A stretch of 64,000 bases of DNA from Paenisporosarcina sp. HGH0030. GTDB lineage: Bacteria; Bacillota; Bacilli; Bacillales_A; Planococcaceae. This document shows positions 35,872 through 43,557 of the stretch, piece by piece. A model generated the notes under the pieces. The model was not told the DNA's origin. It saw only the letters and a list, made by a program, of their open reading frames with translations, and did not search any database. The translations under genes were made by a program, and so were the position numbers. The stretch covers positions 1,494,835-1,558,834 of the forward strand of contig NZ_KE150421.1 in NCBI RefSeq assembly GCF_000411295.1. The letters run 5' to 3'. Positions within the stretch are counted from its first letter, which is position 1; the number at the start of each line of letters is the position of its first letter.

Positions 35872-35907
35872 AAAAAGAAAGCCCAAATCTTTCTGGGCTT
35901 TCTCATT
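35872..35907 (-). terminator. Terminator after hpf
   Basis: AGAAAGCCCA and TGGGCTTTCT form a 10-nt stem around AATCTTTC, with an A run on the left that becomes a T tail on the complement. Confidence 0.88.
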
Positions 35908-35919
35908 TACTGATTAAGA

Positions 35920-36480
35920 TTAATTTGTTTCGATTAAACCATACTTACCGTCTCTACGCTTGTAGACGATATTTGTTCCATTAGATTCTGCATCAGTGAA
36001 AACGTAAAAATTATGTCCAAGCATATCCATTTGAAGAACCGCTTCTTCCTGATCCATTGGTTTCAATTCAAATTGTTTTGTACGGACGATGTGTAATTCT
36101 TCTTCACTCTCGTCCTGATATGCCGCTTGCTCAGGAGAAACAACGTTTGCGAAGTATGCACCTACTCCTTCACGTTCACGGAACTTACGGTTTACTTTCG
36201 TTTTATATTTACGAATTTGACGCTCAAGTTTATCGACGATTAAATCGACCGCTGCATACATATCATTGTGACGTTCTTCAGCTCGAAGCGTTAAACTCTT
36301 CAAAGGAATTGTTACTTCCACTTTCGTTTGACTGTCGTTATACACTTTTAAATTGACATTTGCGTTCGCTTGGAGATCTTCGTTGAAATAGCGCTCTACC
36401 TTATTGATCTTGCTTTCAACGTGCTCACGAATCGCAGGAGTTACCTCGACGTTTTCACCACGGATATTAAAATTTAACAT
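35920..36480 (-). CDS. hpf: Long-form ribosome hibernation promoting factor
   Basis: A 186-residue long-form HPF (YvyD): the N-terminal S30AE domain (FNIRGENVEVTPAIREHVESKI, RAEERHNDMYAAVDLIVDKLERQIRKYK) binds the 30S decoding region, and the C-terminal domain (ELKPMDQEEAVLQMDMLGHNFYVF, VYKRRDGKYGLI) dimerises ribosomes to 100S. In B. subtilis it is controlled by sigma-B and sigma-H; no such promoter is evident to me. AAAGGAGGAG precedes the ATG. Own terminator, so likely monocistronic. Confidence 0.96.
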   Translation of the reverse strand: MLNFNIRGENVEVTPAIREHVESKINKVERYFNEDLQANANVNLKVYNDSQTKVEVTIPLKSLTLRAEERHNDMYAAVDLIVDKLERQIRKYKTKVNRKFREREGVGAYFANVVSPEQAAYQDESEEELHIVRTKQFELKPMDQEEAVLQMDMLGHNFYVFTDAESNGTNIVYKRRDGKYGLIETN

Positions 36481-36598
36481 GTAAACTCCTCCTTTAATTA
36501 AGGCTATGTAAACCTTATTCTACATATCCCCTATAAACTCCTGCTACAAACCAAAAACTTTTCTGGATTTTGTCGAATAAATGCCTTTTTCTGTCGCA

Positions 36599-37219
36599 TC
36601 ATGCTCGAATCAATGTAATTGCATCTACTGATTCAGCCCCCGCTTTTTTCAAAACAAATGCGGCATGATGCAGTGTGGTGCCTGTTGTATATAAATCGTC
36701 GACCAATATAATGTGTTGATTTTGAACACTCTTGGACACGGAAAAAATTAATTCGGAGGACATCCGATCTTTTCTTGTTTTTCCGACTTGTGAACGATTT
36801 ACAGTTTTGTCCAACACATGCGTATAAGGAACATGTGCAGCCATGAGCAATTGATCCACTTGTGAAAAGGTTCTTTCCTGTAACTTTTCCGGATGTAGAG
36901 GAATAGGGACTATCAACTTCTGAACATTTCTTAACGGTTTGAAATCTTCAGCAAAAATCGTTGCCAGCTCCACGTCCAACTGGAATTTATATTGTTGAAA
37001 CACATGCTTCATCCAGTCATTGTAAGTGTATATGGATCTAACGGTATCAAGTGCACCTTCATATATTGTCCCCGACCATTCATTTTCAATCTGATTATTT
37101 TGTACTTTTTCAAATTTTGCTCTGCAACCATGACAGAGAACATCCGATTGTTTGAAGAAGAATAGTTTTTGCCAAGAAGCACTTTCTAAAAATAGTGTTG
37201 AACAGAGTAAACACGTCAT
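36599..37219 (-). CDS. comFC: Competence protein ComFC, phosphoribosyltransferase-like
   Basis: A 206-residue protein with an N-terminal zinc ribbon (CLLC at 3-6 and CHGC near 29-32) and a PRTase-fold domain with the PRPP loop ILVDDLYTTGTTLHHAA and the KLQERTFSQVDQLL segment. ComFC assists DNA uptake in transformation, with a role in binding single-stranded DNA and partnering ComFA. Its ATG overlaps the comFA stop (ATGA), so it is translationally coupled. comFB is absent, as in many non-Bacillus relatives. Confidence 0.93.
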   Translation of the reverse strand: MTCLLCSTLFLESASWQKLFFFKQSDVLCHGCRAKFEKVQNNQIENEWSGTIYEGALDTVRSIYTYNDWMKHVFQQYKFQLDVELATIFAEDFKPLRNVQKLIVPIPLHPEKLQERTFSQVDQLLMAAHVPYTHVLDKTVNRSQVGKTRKDRMSSELIFSVSKSVQNQHIILVDDLYTTGTTLHHAAFVLKKAGAESVDAITLIRA

Positions 37220-38571
37220 CTCCTGAATCCACCCTGCTTATTGTGAGCTTCTATAGTAGCCTTGGCTGTATCCATGGCAAACGAAATTCCATGATGAAAA
37301 AACACCAGATCTCCATCAGGATAATCTATCGCTCGACCGACACGCCCGCCTATTTGGATTAATGCACTGCTCGTAAAAATCGTCTCATCAGCACCCACTA
37401 CTGCTACTTGAACATTAGGAATCGTGATTCCTCGCTCCAAAATGGTCGTTGTCAGCAAGCCACAAACTTTTTTCTGACGCAATTTAATGACCTTATCTTT
37501 TCTATCACGGTCTTCTGCATGGACTGACAAAATTTCCGGGTGCAACAGCTGAAATAAGGGCAAAGCTTTTTCCATGAGTTCAATTGTAGGGAAGAAAATT
37601 AAAAAAGGTCGGGAGTGGTTCAAGCAATTTAAAGTCCACATCTTTAATTTTTGGGGAAGTTTACCTTTTTTAATGTGCTTATGATAATTCCACAACCCGA
37701 CAAAACGTGGTATCGGTAGAGGAAAACCATGAAACCTTACAGATATGACCGATTTATTAACAGCTTGTCTTAAAAGTTCATCAGATGGTGTAGCTGTAAT
37801 AGTATGAACAACAGCTTCTTTCTTTTTCGCTTTTTGCACTGCATATTGCAGAGATTTATCCACTGTATATGGGAAAGCATCCGCTTCATCGACAAACACG
37901 ACATCAAAAGCTTCTTCAAATCTGTACAGTTGATGTGTTGTTGCGATGATGAGCTGTGCGTAGTCCGTGTAACCCGGAGAGCCACCATATAAAGCATGAA
38001 TAACTGTTTGCGGAAAAACTTGCTGGAATCTCGGCGCAAGCTCCAGTACAACATCTGTCCTTGGAGTAGCCACACATACACGTTGTCCCCGCTCAAGCAA
38101 ATCAAATACAGCAGGAAACAATAATTCCGTTTTTCCAGCCCCGCATACGGCATGAACTAAATGACTTTGATTTCGACGAACGCTGGCTAGTAATTCATTT
38201 GAAGCTCGTTCTTGTTGAGATGTCAATGTGCCAGACCATGAAAACCGATGTGACTGGATTTGTTCAATCACAGGTCCAGTCCATGTTATCAACTCCGTGC
38301 AACTGCTCACTCTGCCCATACGAATGCAATGCCTGCAATAAAGGCAAACACCTTTACATTTTGCACAGTGGAAAGAGGTCAATTGGTTAAATCCGCAACG
38401 ACGACATTGGTGTTGATTGGTTTTTAGTAATGGTGAAAAATGAGTTGATGAAATGCCTTGATGAGGGGTAATAAATCCTTTTTCAATTAAATCTTCTATG
38501 TCGGATAAAGGAAATGGGGTTTGTTCCTTCAACCATAATCGGCCACTTAAAAATGTTTGTATCTCTTTCAT
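37216..38571 (-). CDS. comFA: Competence DNA-translocation ATPase ComFA
   Basis: About 451 residues. An N-terminal zinc module (CRRCGFNQLTSFHCAKC, CLYCRHC) precedes a DEAD-box-like motor with Walker A VCGAGKTELLFPA, DEAD in FVDEADAFP, motif III ITATPSDELLRQ, and the C-terminal GLLTTTILERGITIP, GRVGRAIDYPDG. ComFA pulls single-stranded DNA through the ComEC channel. AGGAGGG is 1 nt from the first ATG and 7 nt from the ATG at 38571, so the latter is the start. It forms a two-gene operon with comFC. Confidence 0.95.
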   Translation of the reverse strand: MKEIQTFLSGRLWLKEQTPFPLSDIEDLIEKGFITPHQGISSTHFSPLLKTNQHQCRRCGFNQLTSFHCAKCKGVCLYCRHCIRMGRVSSCTELITWTGPVIEQIQSHRFSWSGTLTSQQERASNELLASVRRNQSHLVHAVCGAGKTELLFPAVFDLLERGQRVCVATPRTDVVLELAPRFQQVFPQTVIHALYGGSPGYTDYAQLIIATTHQLYRFEEAFDVVFVDEADAFPYTVDKSLQYAVQKAKKKEAVVHTITATPSDELLRQAVNKSVISVRFHGFPLPIPRFVGLWNYHKHIKKGKLPQKLKMWTLNCLNHSRPFLIFFPTIELMEKALPLFQLLHPEILSVHAEDRDRKDKVIKLRQKKVCGLLTTTILERGITIPNVQVAVVGADETIFTSSALIQIGGRVGRAIDYPDGDLVFFHHGISFAMDTAKATIEAHNKQGGFRR

Positions 38572-38844
38572 GAGCATCCCTCCTATACGGATATCTCATT
38601 CCTATCATTTAATCATAATCCCCAATTGTGGAACTCGCCAATTTAAGATGGACATATTGGTGTATGGAGAGGGAAAATTTTTAACAAAGAAGTTGATATT
38701 ATGAAGAAGTGTATTTGCACCTTACATGCCGCAAGAGCTTGAAGCGTGCGTTAAGCGGATTTTATACTTGTTAGCTCTGGCGGATCTTGAAGATAGCTCA
38801 AATACGTTGATTTACAGTTTAATGTAACCTGAGCCTAAATAATA
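38572..38844. other. Gap upstream of comFA
   Basis: Contains the comFA leader on the complement. Positions 38722-38780 (ATGCCGCAAGAGC...) faintly resemble the R3 repeats. No ComK box was confidently identified and no gene is seen. Confidence 0.35.
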
Positions 38845-38870
38845 AGAACCTCGCACTTATGCGAGGTTCT
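38845..38870 (-). terminator. Terminator after lipoprotein gene
   Basis: AGAACCTCGCA and TGCGAGGTTCT form a perfect 11-nt stem with a 4-nt loop directly after the lipoprotein stop. Confidence 0.85.
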
Positions 38871-38878
38871 CATCTTCT

Positions 38879-39463
38879 TTATTCCGCTACATCACCGATG
38901 AAGTAGACACTGCTGACACGCCAGTTTCCATCCTCTTTGGCAAAAACGGTTACTTGTCGACCTGTTCGGTCAAGTTTAGCACCTGTTGACTCCTGTTCAA
39001 GCGAGATCGCAAGTGAAGCAAAGACCTGAGCTTGGCTCTTGTCATACTTAATGACCGTCACATCTTCAGCTGTCCGTTTAACTTTATATTCTTTAAACGT
39101 TTTTTTAATCATCTCTTCTTCTTCCTTGTAATCAAACCCTTCAGGTTCTTTAGCGATGACAGACATATACGTCTCAAAGTCTTCGTTATTAAAAGAAGTC
39201 ATATAGGTATCAAACGCAGACAATATTGCCTTCTTTTCATCTACTGGCACATCTTGTGCCTCTTCAATATCAGAACCCGACATCTCAAAGCCAACATCAG
39301 ATTGTTCCTGATCCTGATTCTTCACACCATGTTCCAATGCATTATTTTCACTTGAAGTTTCCCCATCGGAAACGGAACCTGCACCGCCTCGGTCTTCTTC
39401 ACTTGCACAAGCAGACAGTAATATTGAAATTAGCGCTAACACCATCATATATTTGAATTTCAT
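38879..39463 (-). CDS. Lipoprotein with NTF2-like domain, unknown function
   Basis: A 194-residue lipoprotein: signal peptide with lipobox LLSAC (Cys19), an acidic, glutamine-rich low-complexity linker (20-78), then a domain of about 110 residues (ILSAFDTYMTSFNNEDFETYMSVI, ... QVTVFAKEDGNWRVSSVYFIGD) with the helix-sheet pattern of SnoaL/NTF2-like proteins. It would be anchored on the outer face of the membrane. AGGAGGGAC precedes the ATG. It is monocistronic, at the border of the accessory block. I do not recognise an orthologue. Confidence 0.82.
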   Translation of the reverse strand: MKFKYMMVLALISILLSACASEEDRGGAGSVSDGETSSENNALEHGVKNQDQEQSDVGFEMSGSDIEEAQDVPVDEKKAILSAFDTYMTSFNNEDFETYMSVIAKEPEGFDYKEEEEMIKKTFKEYKVKRTAEDVTVIKYDKSQAQVFASLAISLEQESTGAKLDRTGRQVTVFAKEDGNWRVSSVYFIGDVAE

Positions 39464-39680
39464 TATAATTCGTCCCTCCTACTCGGCTATTTTGTCATAA
39501 AATGATTGCCCTTACAATAATTATAGCCGCAATCAGAATAGAGACGACACACATCATGTGAAAGTTTCGTGTATTAAAGCGTAGGATTGTTGGATGGCTT
39601 TGGATTATAGTGGACTATTTCCATTTTGTGCAACCTGGAAGGCTAAACTGTCAACCTGAACAGAATGACCTCGTAAATCA
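39464..39680. other. Gap with segment shared with 48315-48358
   Basis: Holds the lipoprotein leader, then at 39617-39661 a stretch (CATTTTGTGCAACCTGGAAG) that recurs with changes at 48315-48358, beyond the other IS6 remnant. This suggests both loci share more than the transposase fragment. Confidence 0.45.
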
Positions 39681-40099
39681 TCTGTTCCTTTTTTATCAAA
39701 TGCATGGCTTCTACTCCTGAAAGAATGGATGTACTGTGTCAAAAGATTTGAACCCCAACATTAGGAGGACTCTCTTCTTAATGAAATGATGATCCTGTTC
39801 CACGATGTTGTTCAGATAGTTTACTTGTCATGTTTAGATACTTTCCGACATTTTCATCTACTTTTATTACACGATTTCTGGCAACATAAGAAAAAGCCAA
39901 GGCTTTTTTCAAGAAGCGCTTGGCTGATTTGGTATCTCTCGTTTACTAAGGAAAAAGTCAATGGTATTTCCATTTGAACCGACTGCAATATATTTTTGTT
40001 ATTCTATACAGATCGCACACCTTATGTAGAATAATAGTATCAGTATGTTCAAGAGTTAGAGATTCATTGCAATTGTTTTAAAGTTTTTGTACTAGAACC
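39681..40099 (-). mobile_element. IS6-family insertion sequence remnant, copy 1
   Basis: The complement encodes pieces of an IS6/IS240-type transposase in shifting frames: YIAVGSNGNTIDFFLSK, AKRFLKKALAF, LNNIVEQDHHFIKKRV, MLGFKSFDT and EAMHLIKKEQ, in the correct order of the DDE domain and C-terminus. The DDE glutamate region NNIVEQDH is recognisable. The N-terminal part is missing. GTTTTTGTACTAGAACC (40083-40099) resembles the IS6 terminal inverted repeat (family consensus GGTTCTGTTGCAAAG). Non-functional. Confidence 0.85.
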
Positions 40100-40243
40100 T
40101 CCTAAAGCAGTAAGGCTACTTTCTTTAAGTGGAATCCTTGATTTGTAATAAAGTGCAGACATCACTAGTGCTTAATATGGCCCTGTTGTCACAAAGTTTC
40201 CCCCACACTAATAACGATGTTATAACACTACTAAAAAGCTTTA
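40100..40243. other. Gap between IS6 remnant and lysR stop
   Basis: AT-rich, 144 nt, no gene or clear terminator recognised. Confidence 0.3.
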
Positions 40244-41134
40244 TTACTCCATAGTAGAAATGCTGTTCCAAATTTTTTGGATTAGATTAATAAAAGTTTG
40301 AATTGTTACTACTTTTTCTTTTTCCTTCAACGTAATGATAGAGGTTTTTACTTTTACCTTGTTCTCATTAACTAGGATCGGAACTAAATCACCATTGCTA
40401 ATTTCTTTTTTTATGCTGACACTGATTCCCAACCCTAGCCCGACATTATTTAATACGGCCTTTTTGATCCCATCTAAACTTCTAAATTCTATTACGTTTT
40501 GTGATGAAAGTTTTGCTTGCCTCAAATATTTTTTCATCATCATTTCAAAATATCCTTCAGCTTGATATTTAATTATAGGAAATTTCGTCAGTAATTGGTC
40601 TTCCGGGTAGCTAGCATACAAATCTTTAGAAACCACTAGAACCATGTCTTCCTCTGCAATCACGATGTTTGTAATTTCATTTTTACATAGCTCGCCCGAA
40701 ATAATCCCTATATCGTATTTGTTTGATTCTACCCCTTTTATAACTTCATCCCTTTTACAGGAAATCAACTTAATCTGTATATGGGGAAATAGCTTCAAGT
40801 GCTCAGAAATGACATAAGGAAAAAAATTCGAACAATAGCTTTCACCAGCGGCAATCGTTATAATTTCATACGAACTTGAAAGTTCAGAGAATGATGATTC
40901 AATCTCATCTACTATGGAAAAGAGCTGATCCGTATATGTTTTAAGGATTTCACCTTCAGGCGTCAAAAAGGTCTTCTTTCCTACCCGTAAAAATAGCTCC
41001 TTTTTCAATTCTTGTTCGAGTGTCTGAATTTGTGCACTTACAGCTGGTTGAGTGAAGTTTAACTGTTGCGCAGCCTTTGTAAAATTTAAGTACTCTGCTA
41101 CAAATTTGAAAGTTTTCAAGTGTCTTAATTCCAT
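40244..41134 (-). CDS. LysR-family transcriptional regulator
   Basis: A 296-residue LysR protein: N-terminal HTH (MELRHLKTFKFVAEYLNFTKAAQQLNFTQ split over 1-29, AVSAQIQTLEQELKKELF) and a substrate-binding domain (about 90-290; EIITIAAGESYCSNFFPYVI, YDIGIISGELC). The inducer is unknown. TGGAGAG 8 nt before the ATG supports the start. The region immediately upstream is not a normal divergent promoter but the truncated MFS gene on the same strand, so either it was formerly the downstream gene of that transporter or a deletion joined them. Codons are AT-rich relative to neighbours outside the block. Confidence 0.9.
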   Translation of the reverse strand: MELRHLKTFKFVAEYLNFTKAAQQLNFTQPAVSAQIQTLEQELKKELFLRVGKKTFLTPEGEILKTYTDQLFSIVDEIESSFSELSSSYEIITIAAGESYCSNFFPYVISEHLKLFPHIQIKLISCKRDEVIKGVESNKYDIGIISGELCKNEITNIVIAEEDMVLVVSKDLYASYPEDQLLTKFPIIKYQAEGYFEMMMKKYLRQAKLSSQNVIEFRSLDGIKKAVLNNVGLGLGISVSIKKEISNGDLVPILVNENKVKVKTSIITLKEKEKVVTIQTFINLIQKIWNSISTME

Positions 41135-41139
41135 AATAG

Positions 41140-41565
41140 CTACTCTCCATCGCTCTTGCGTGAACGTCTTTTTTAAAAATTTCTTTAATCACAACACTAC
41201 TGCCTGTAGGCAATCCCCCATCACCTAATCCAAGAATAAAGCGCATCGCTAAAATCGCAACAAATGCCCCAACCATACCTAGTTAAAAATGAAAATAAAG
41301 ATATAATGAATGTGGCGATTACAATCACTTTTCTCGAGCCAAACTTGTCTGAGAACCACCCTGCAAAAAGTGACATACATCCACTACTTAACCAAAAGCT
41401 GCTAATCACCATTCCACTCTGTGTTTGAGATAAATTCAATTCTTTATTAGTCGGGGAATGATAGCAATATTCATACAAACAACGTCAAAGAATCAACAAT
41501 CCATCCTAAGAATAGTAATGAAAAATAAAATAACGTTTCCCATTGCTCAATTGTACTTTTTCCAT
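41140..41565 (-). pseudogene. MFS transporter remnant (ACS-type), frameshifted and truncated
   Basis: Pieces in different frames on the complement match the first third of a major facilitator transporter: an N-terminal MEKVQLSNGKRYFI, then LNLSQTQSGMVISSFWLS, the loop GWFSDKFGSRKVIVIATFI (the classic MFS 2-3 loop), and MRFILGLGDGGLPTGSSV. At least three frameshifts or stops separate them and everything beyond KKDVHARAMESS is missing. The truncation point abuts the lysR start, suggesting a deletion. ACS-family transporters import organic acids, so the LysR protein may once have regulated such a gene. Confidence 0.82.
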
Positions 41566-41775
41566 AGTTGTCCCACTTAATTATTTTCTAAAAAATTCAC
41601 TTACCCCATAAAAGATTTTGCATTTCTTTTTTCGGTCTATTTAAGGATTTGTCCTTAATTATAGCATATCTTTTAAATTTGACCACAATATTCCGAAAAA
41701 ACACAAAACTTAATTATAGAATTCTATTAACCATTTTTTTTCTGTTACACTATATATAGACGGGAGCGAAGAACA
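41566..41775. promoter_or_regulatory. AT-rich promoter region upstream of regulator gene
   Basis: A 210-nt very AT-rich gap between divergent genes. TTAACC (41727-41732) and TATATA (41751-41756) could form a weak promoter for the plus-strand gene with 18-nt spacing. No palindrome stands out. Confidence 0.3.
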
Positions 41776-43068
41776 TTGAGTATATTACTTGGTTTACTTG
41801 GACCCAGCGATTCTATCGAAGTAGTTCAACAATATTTGAAGAAATACAACGACATAACTTGTATTCCAATAGAGTGCTTAACCGAGGAAGATTTAGATAA
41901 ACGTGTTTTACCACGTAAAAATGATATAACCATGTGGCTGTGTACTGGGCCAATTACATATAAAATTGTTCAAAATTGGGGGAAATTAACCGATCCTATT
42001 ATCTACATTGACTCCAAAGGTTCTGCTATGTACAGTTTATTGCTGTATATAGCTCATGAGCATAATTTGAAAGTTGACGAAATAAGCTACGATTTTCGCC
42101 CGCGTGATGAGATTGAACGAGTCTTACAAGAAGTTGGTATAAAAACAAAAATACAATTTGTTGTACCGGAAATGTTAGAATTACAGGAATTAATCGACTT
42201 TCACTATCGATGCTATATTAACGGATATACTAAAGCGGCTGTTACAGGTCATCCAATTCTTCAACAATTAAAAAAGCTTGGCGTTCCTGCCTATCGACTC
42301 ATTCAAACAGAGATTTCAGTTGAATCTGCTGTAAATGAAATTCGCAGAATGTATGAAATGCTTCATTTTAAACGAGCTCAAATTGCTGTGCAAATTATTG
42401 AATATGATGCTGCTTTTGCTGGCTTGGCAAATACAGCATTTACAACTCATAAACTTCATGAAATTGAACTCGAATTTATGAATAAATTGCGTACATATTC
42501 AAATAAGATTCAAGGATCCTATCTTTCTATTGGTCCAGGTCGATATATGATCTTTTCAACAAGAGGTTTTTTGCAAGAGATCACCAACGACTTCACACAT
42601 ATAGCAGAGATTGATACATTTAGGGGATTAAAGGAAGAAGTGGAGACTTGCGGAATTGGTATTGGTCATTCAGCATATGAAGCTGAAATCAATGCATGGA
42701 ACGCTTTATTACAAAGTAGAAAATGGGGAAAAGGTTCATGGGCAGTTTGCTTTGATGATAAGAGAATTGCAGGCCCACTTGGTCAAGAAGAACAACTAAC
42801 TTATTCTTACATATCAGAAGAAATGAAATCTATTAGAGAAAAAACATCTCTCAGTGTAGCTACGCTTCATAAATTGAAATCGATTATAAAAAAACGTTTA
42901 AACGAAGAAATGAGTGCTAATGATCTCGCACAATATATGCAAATTACAACACGTAGTGCTAGACGCATATTAAGTGAGTTAGAGGTAAATGGACTTGCTC
43001 AAGTTATAGCTGAGGAAAATCCACGTACAAAAGGTCGTCCAAGGAAAGTTTATAAATTATTATTATAA
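41776..43068 (+). CDS. Putative transcriptional regulator with C-terminal winged helix, unrecognised family
   Basis: A 430-residue protein I cannot assign to a named family. Residues about 365-428 form a winged helix (EMSANDLAQYMQITTRSARRILSELEVNGLA then a basic wing TKGRPRKVYKLLL), so DNA binding is likely. Residues about 205-335 (AQIAVQIIEYDAAFAGL, GPGRYMIFSTRG, CGIGIGHSAYEAEINAWNALLQS) resemble the GGDEF/cyclase-like ligand-sensing fold used in some one-component regulators. The N-terminal 170 residues may be a Rossmann-like domain. TTG start with GGGAGCG 8 nt upstream. It lies between a broken transporter and a broken protease. Confidence 0.65.
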   Translation: MSILLGLLGPSDSIEVVQQYLKKYNDITCIPIECLTEEDLDKRVLPRKNDITMWLCTGPITYKIVQNWGKLTDPIIYIDSKGSAMYSLLLYIAHEHNLKVDEISYDFRPRDEIERVLQEVGIKTKIQFVVPEMLELQELIDFHYRCYINGYTKAAVTGHPILQQLKKLGVPAYRLIQTEISVESAVNEIRRMYEMLHFKRAQIAVQIIEYDAAFAGLANTAFTTHKLHEIELEFMNKLRTYSNKIQGSYLSIGPGRYMIFSTRGFLQEITNDFTHIAEIDTFRGLKEEVETCGIGIGHSAYEAEINAWNALLQSRKWGKGSWAVCFDDKRIAGPLGQEEQLTYSYISEEMKSIREKTSLSVATLHKLKSIIKKRLNEEMSANDLAQYMQITTRSARRILSELEVNGLAQVIAEENPRTKGRPRKVYKLLL

Positions 43069-43513
43069 AGGGGCTATTTGGAACACATACTGATTGAATT
43101 TCAAATAAAATCTTGTGACGATGAAAACTATATACACAATTTACGTAATTGAAATTGTTACAATAAATCTATTACACCAAAAGTACTGAAAATCTTGGTT
43201 AATCATGTCACTTGTAATAATAACTGAACAGTTACTATTCATTATCATTATTCCGACCACTAAAATAAATAAAAAAGACAGCGCCCTATTCTGGACCGGG
43301 TTCGGTTGACGGGGAGAAAACTAAAAAAAGAACACTTTTTATCAATTTAATTAGTAATATAAATAACATGCTAATTGGTATTAAATAATAAGTTCGTAAT
43401 ATAGTACACTATTAAAAATAAAAATGGTTGACTATAGTCAAATGTATAATGAGGCTTACGTAAAACATGCAGTGCTAATAAAGCTATTAAAGAACTTTAA
43501 AAAAAACAATAAA
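43069..43513. other. Gene-free AT-rich stretch
   Basis: 445 nt without a supported gene. A short GC-rich island (43276-43316, ACCGGGTTCGGTTGACGGGG) stands out in otherwise AT-rich DNA. Its origin is unknown. No promoter of note. Confidence 0.35.
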
Positions 43514-43553
43514 AATAGCCTATCCATCATTTATAGATGGATAGGCTATTAAA
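43514..43553 (-). terminator. Terminator after protease pseudogene
   Basis: AATAGCCTATCCATC pairs perfectly with GATGGATAGGCTATT around ATTTATA. It follows the decayed 3' end of the S8 peptidase gene and still looks functional. Confidence 0.88.
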
Positions 43554-43557
43554 CTTA

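Noticed and set aside
40956-41276. 106-codon frame as a transporter-like gene
   Set aside because: Its first third is MFS-like, but the remainder is out-of-frame lysR sequence; it is the remnant joined to the regulator gene.
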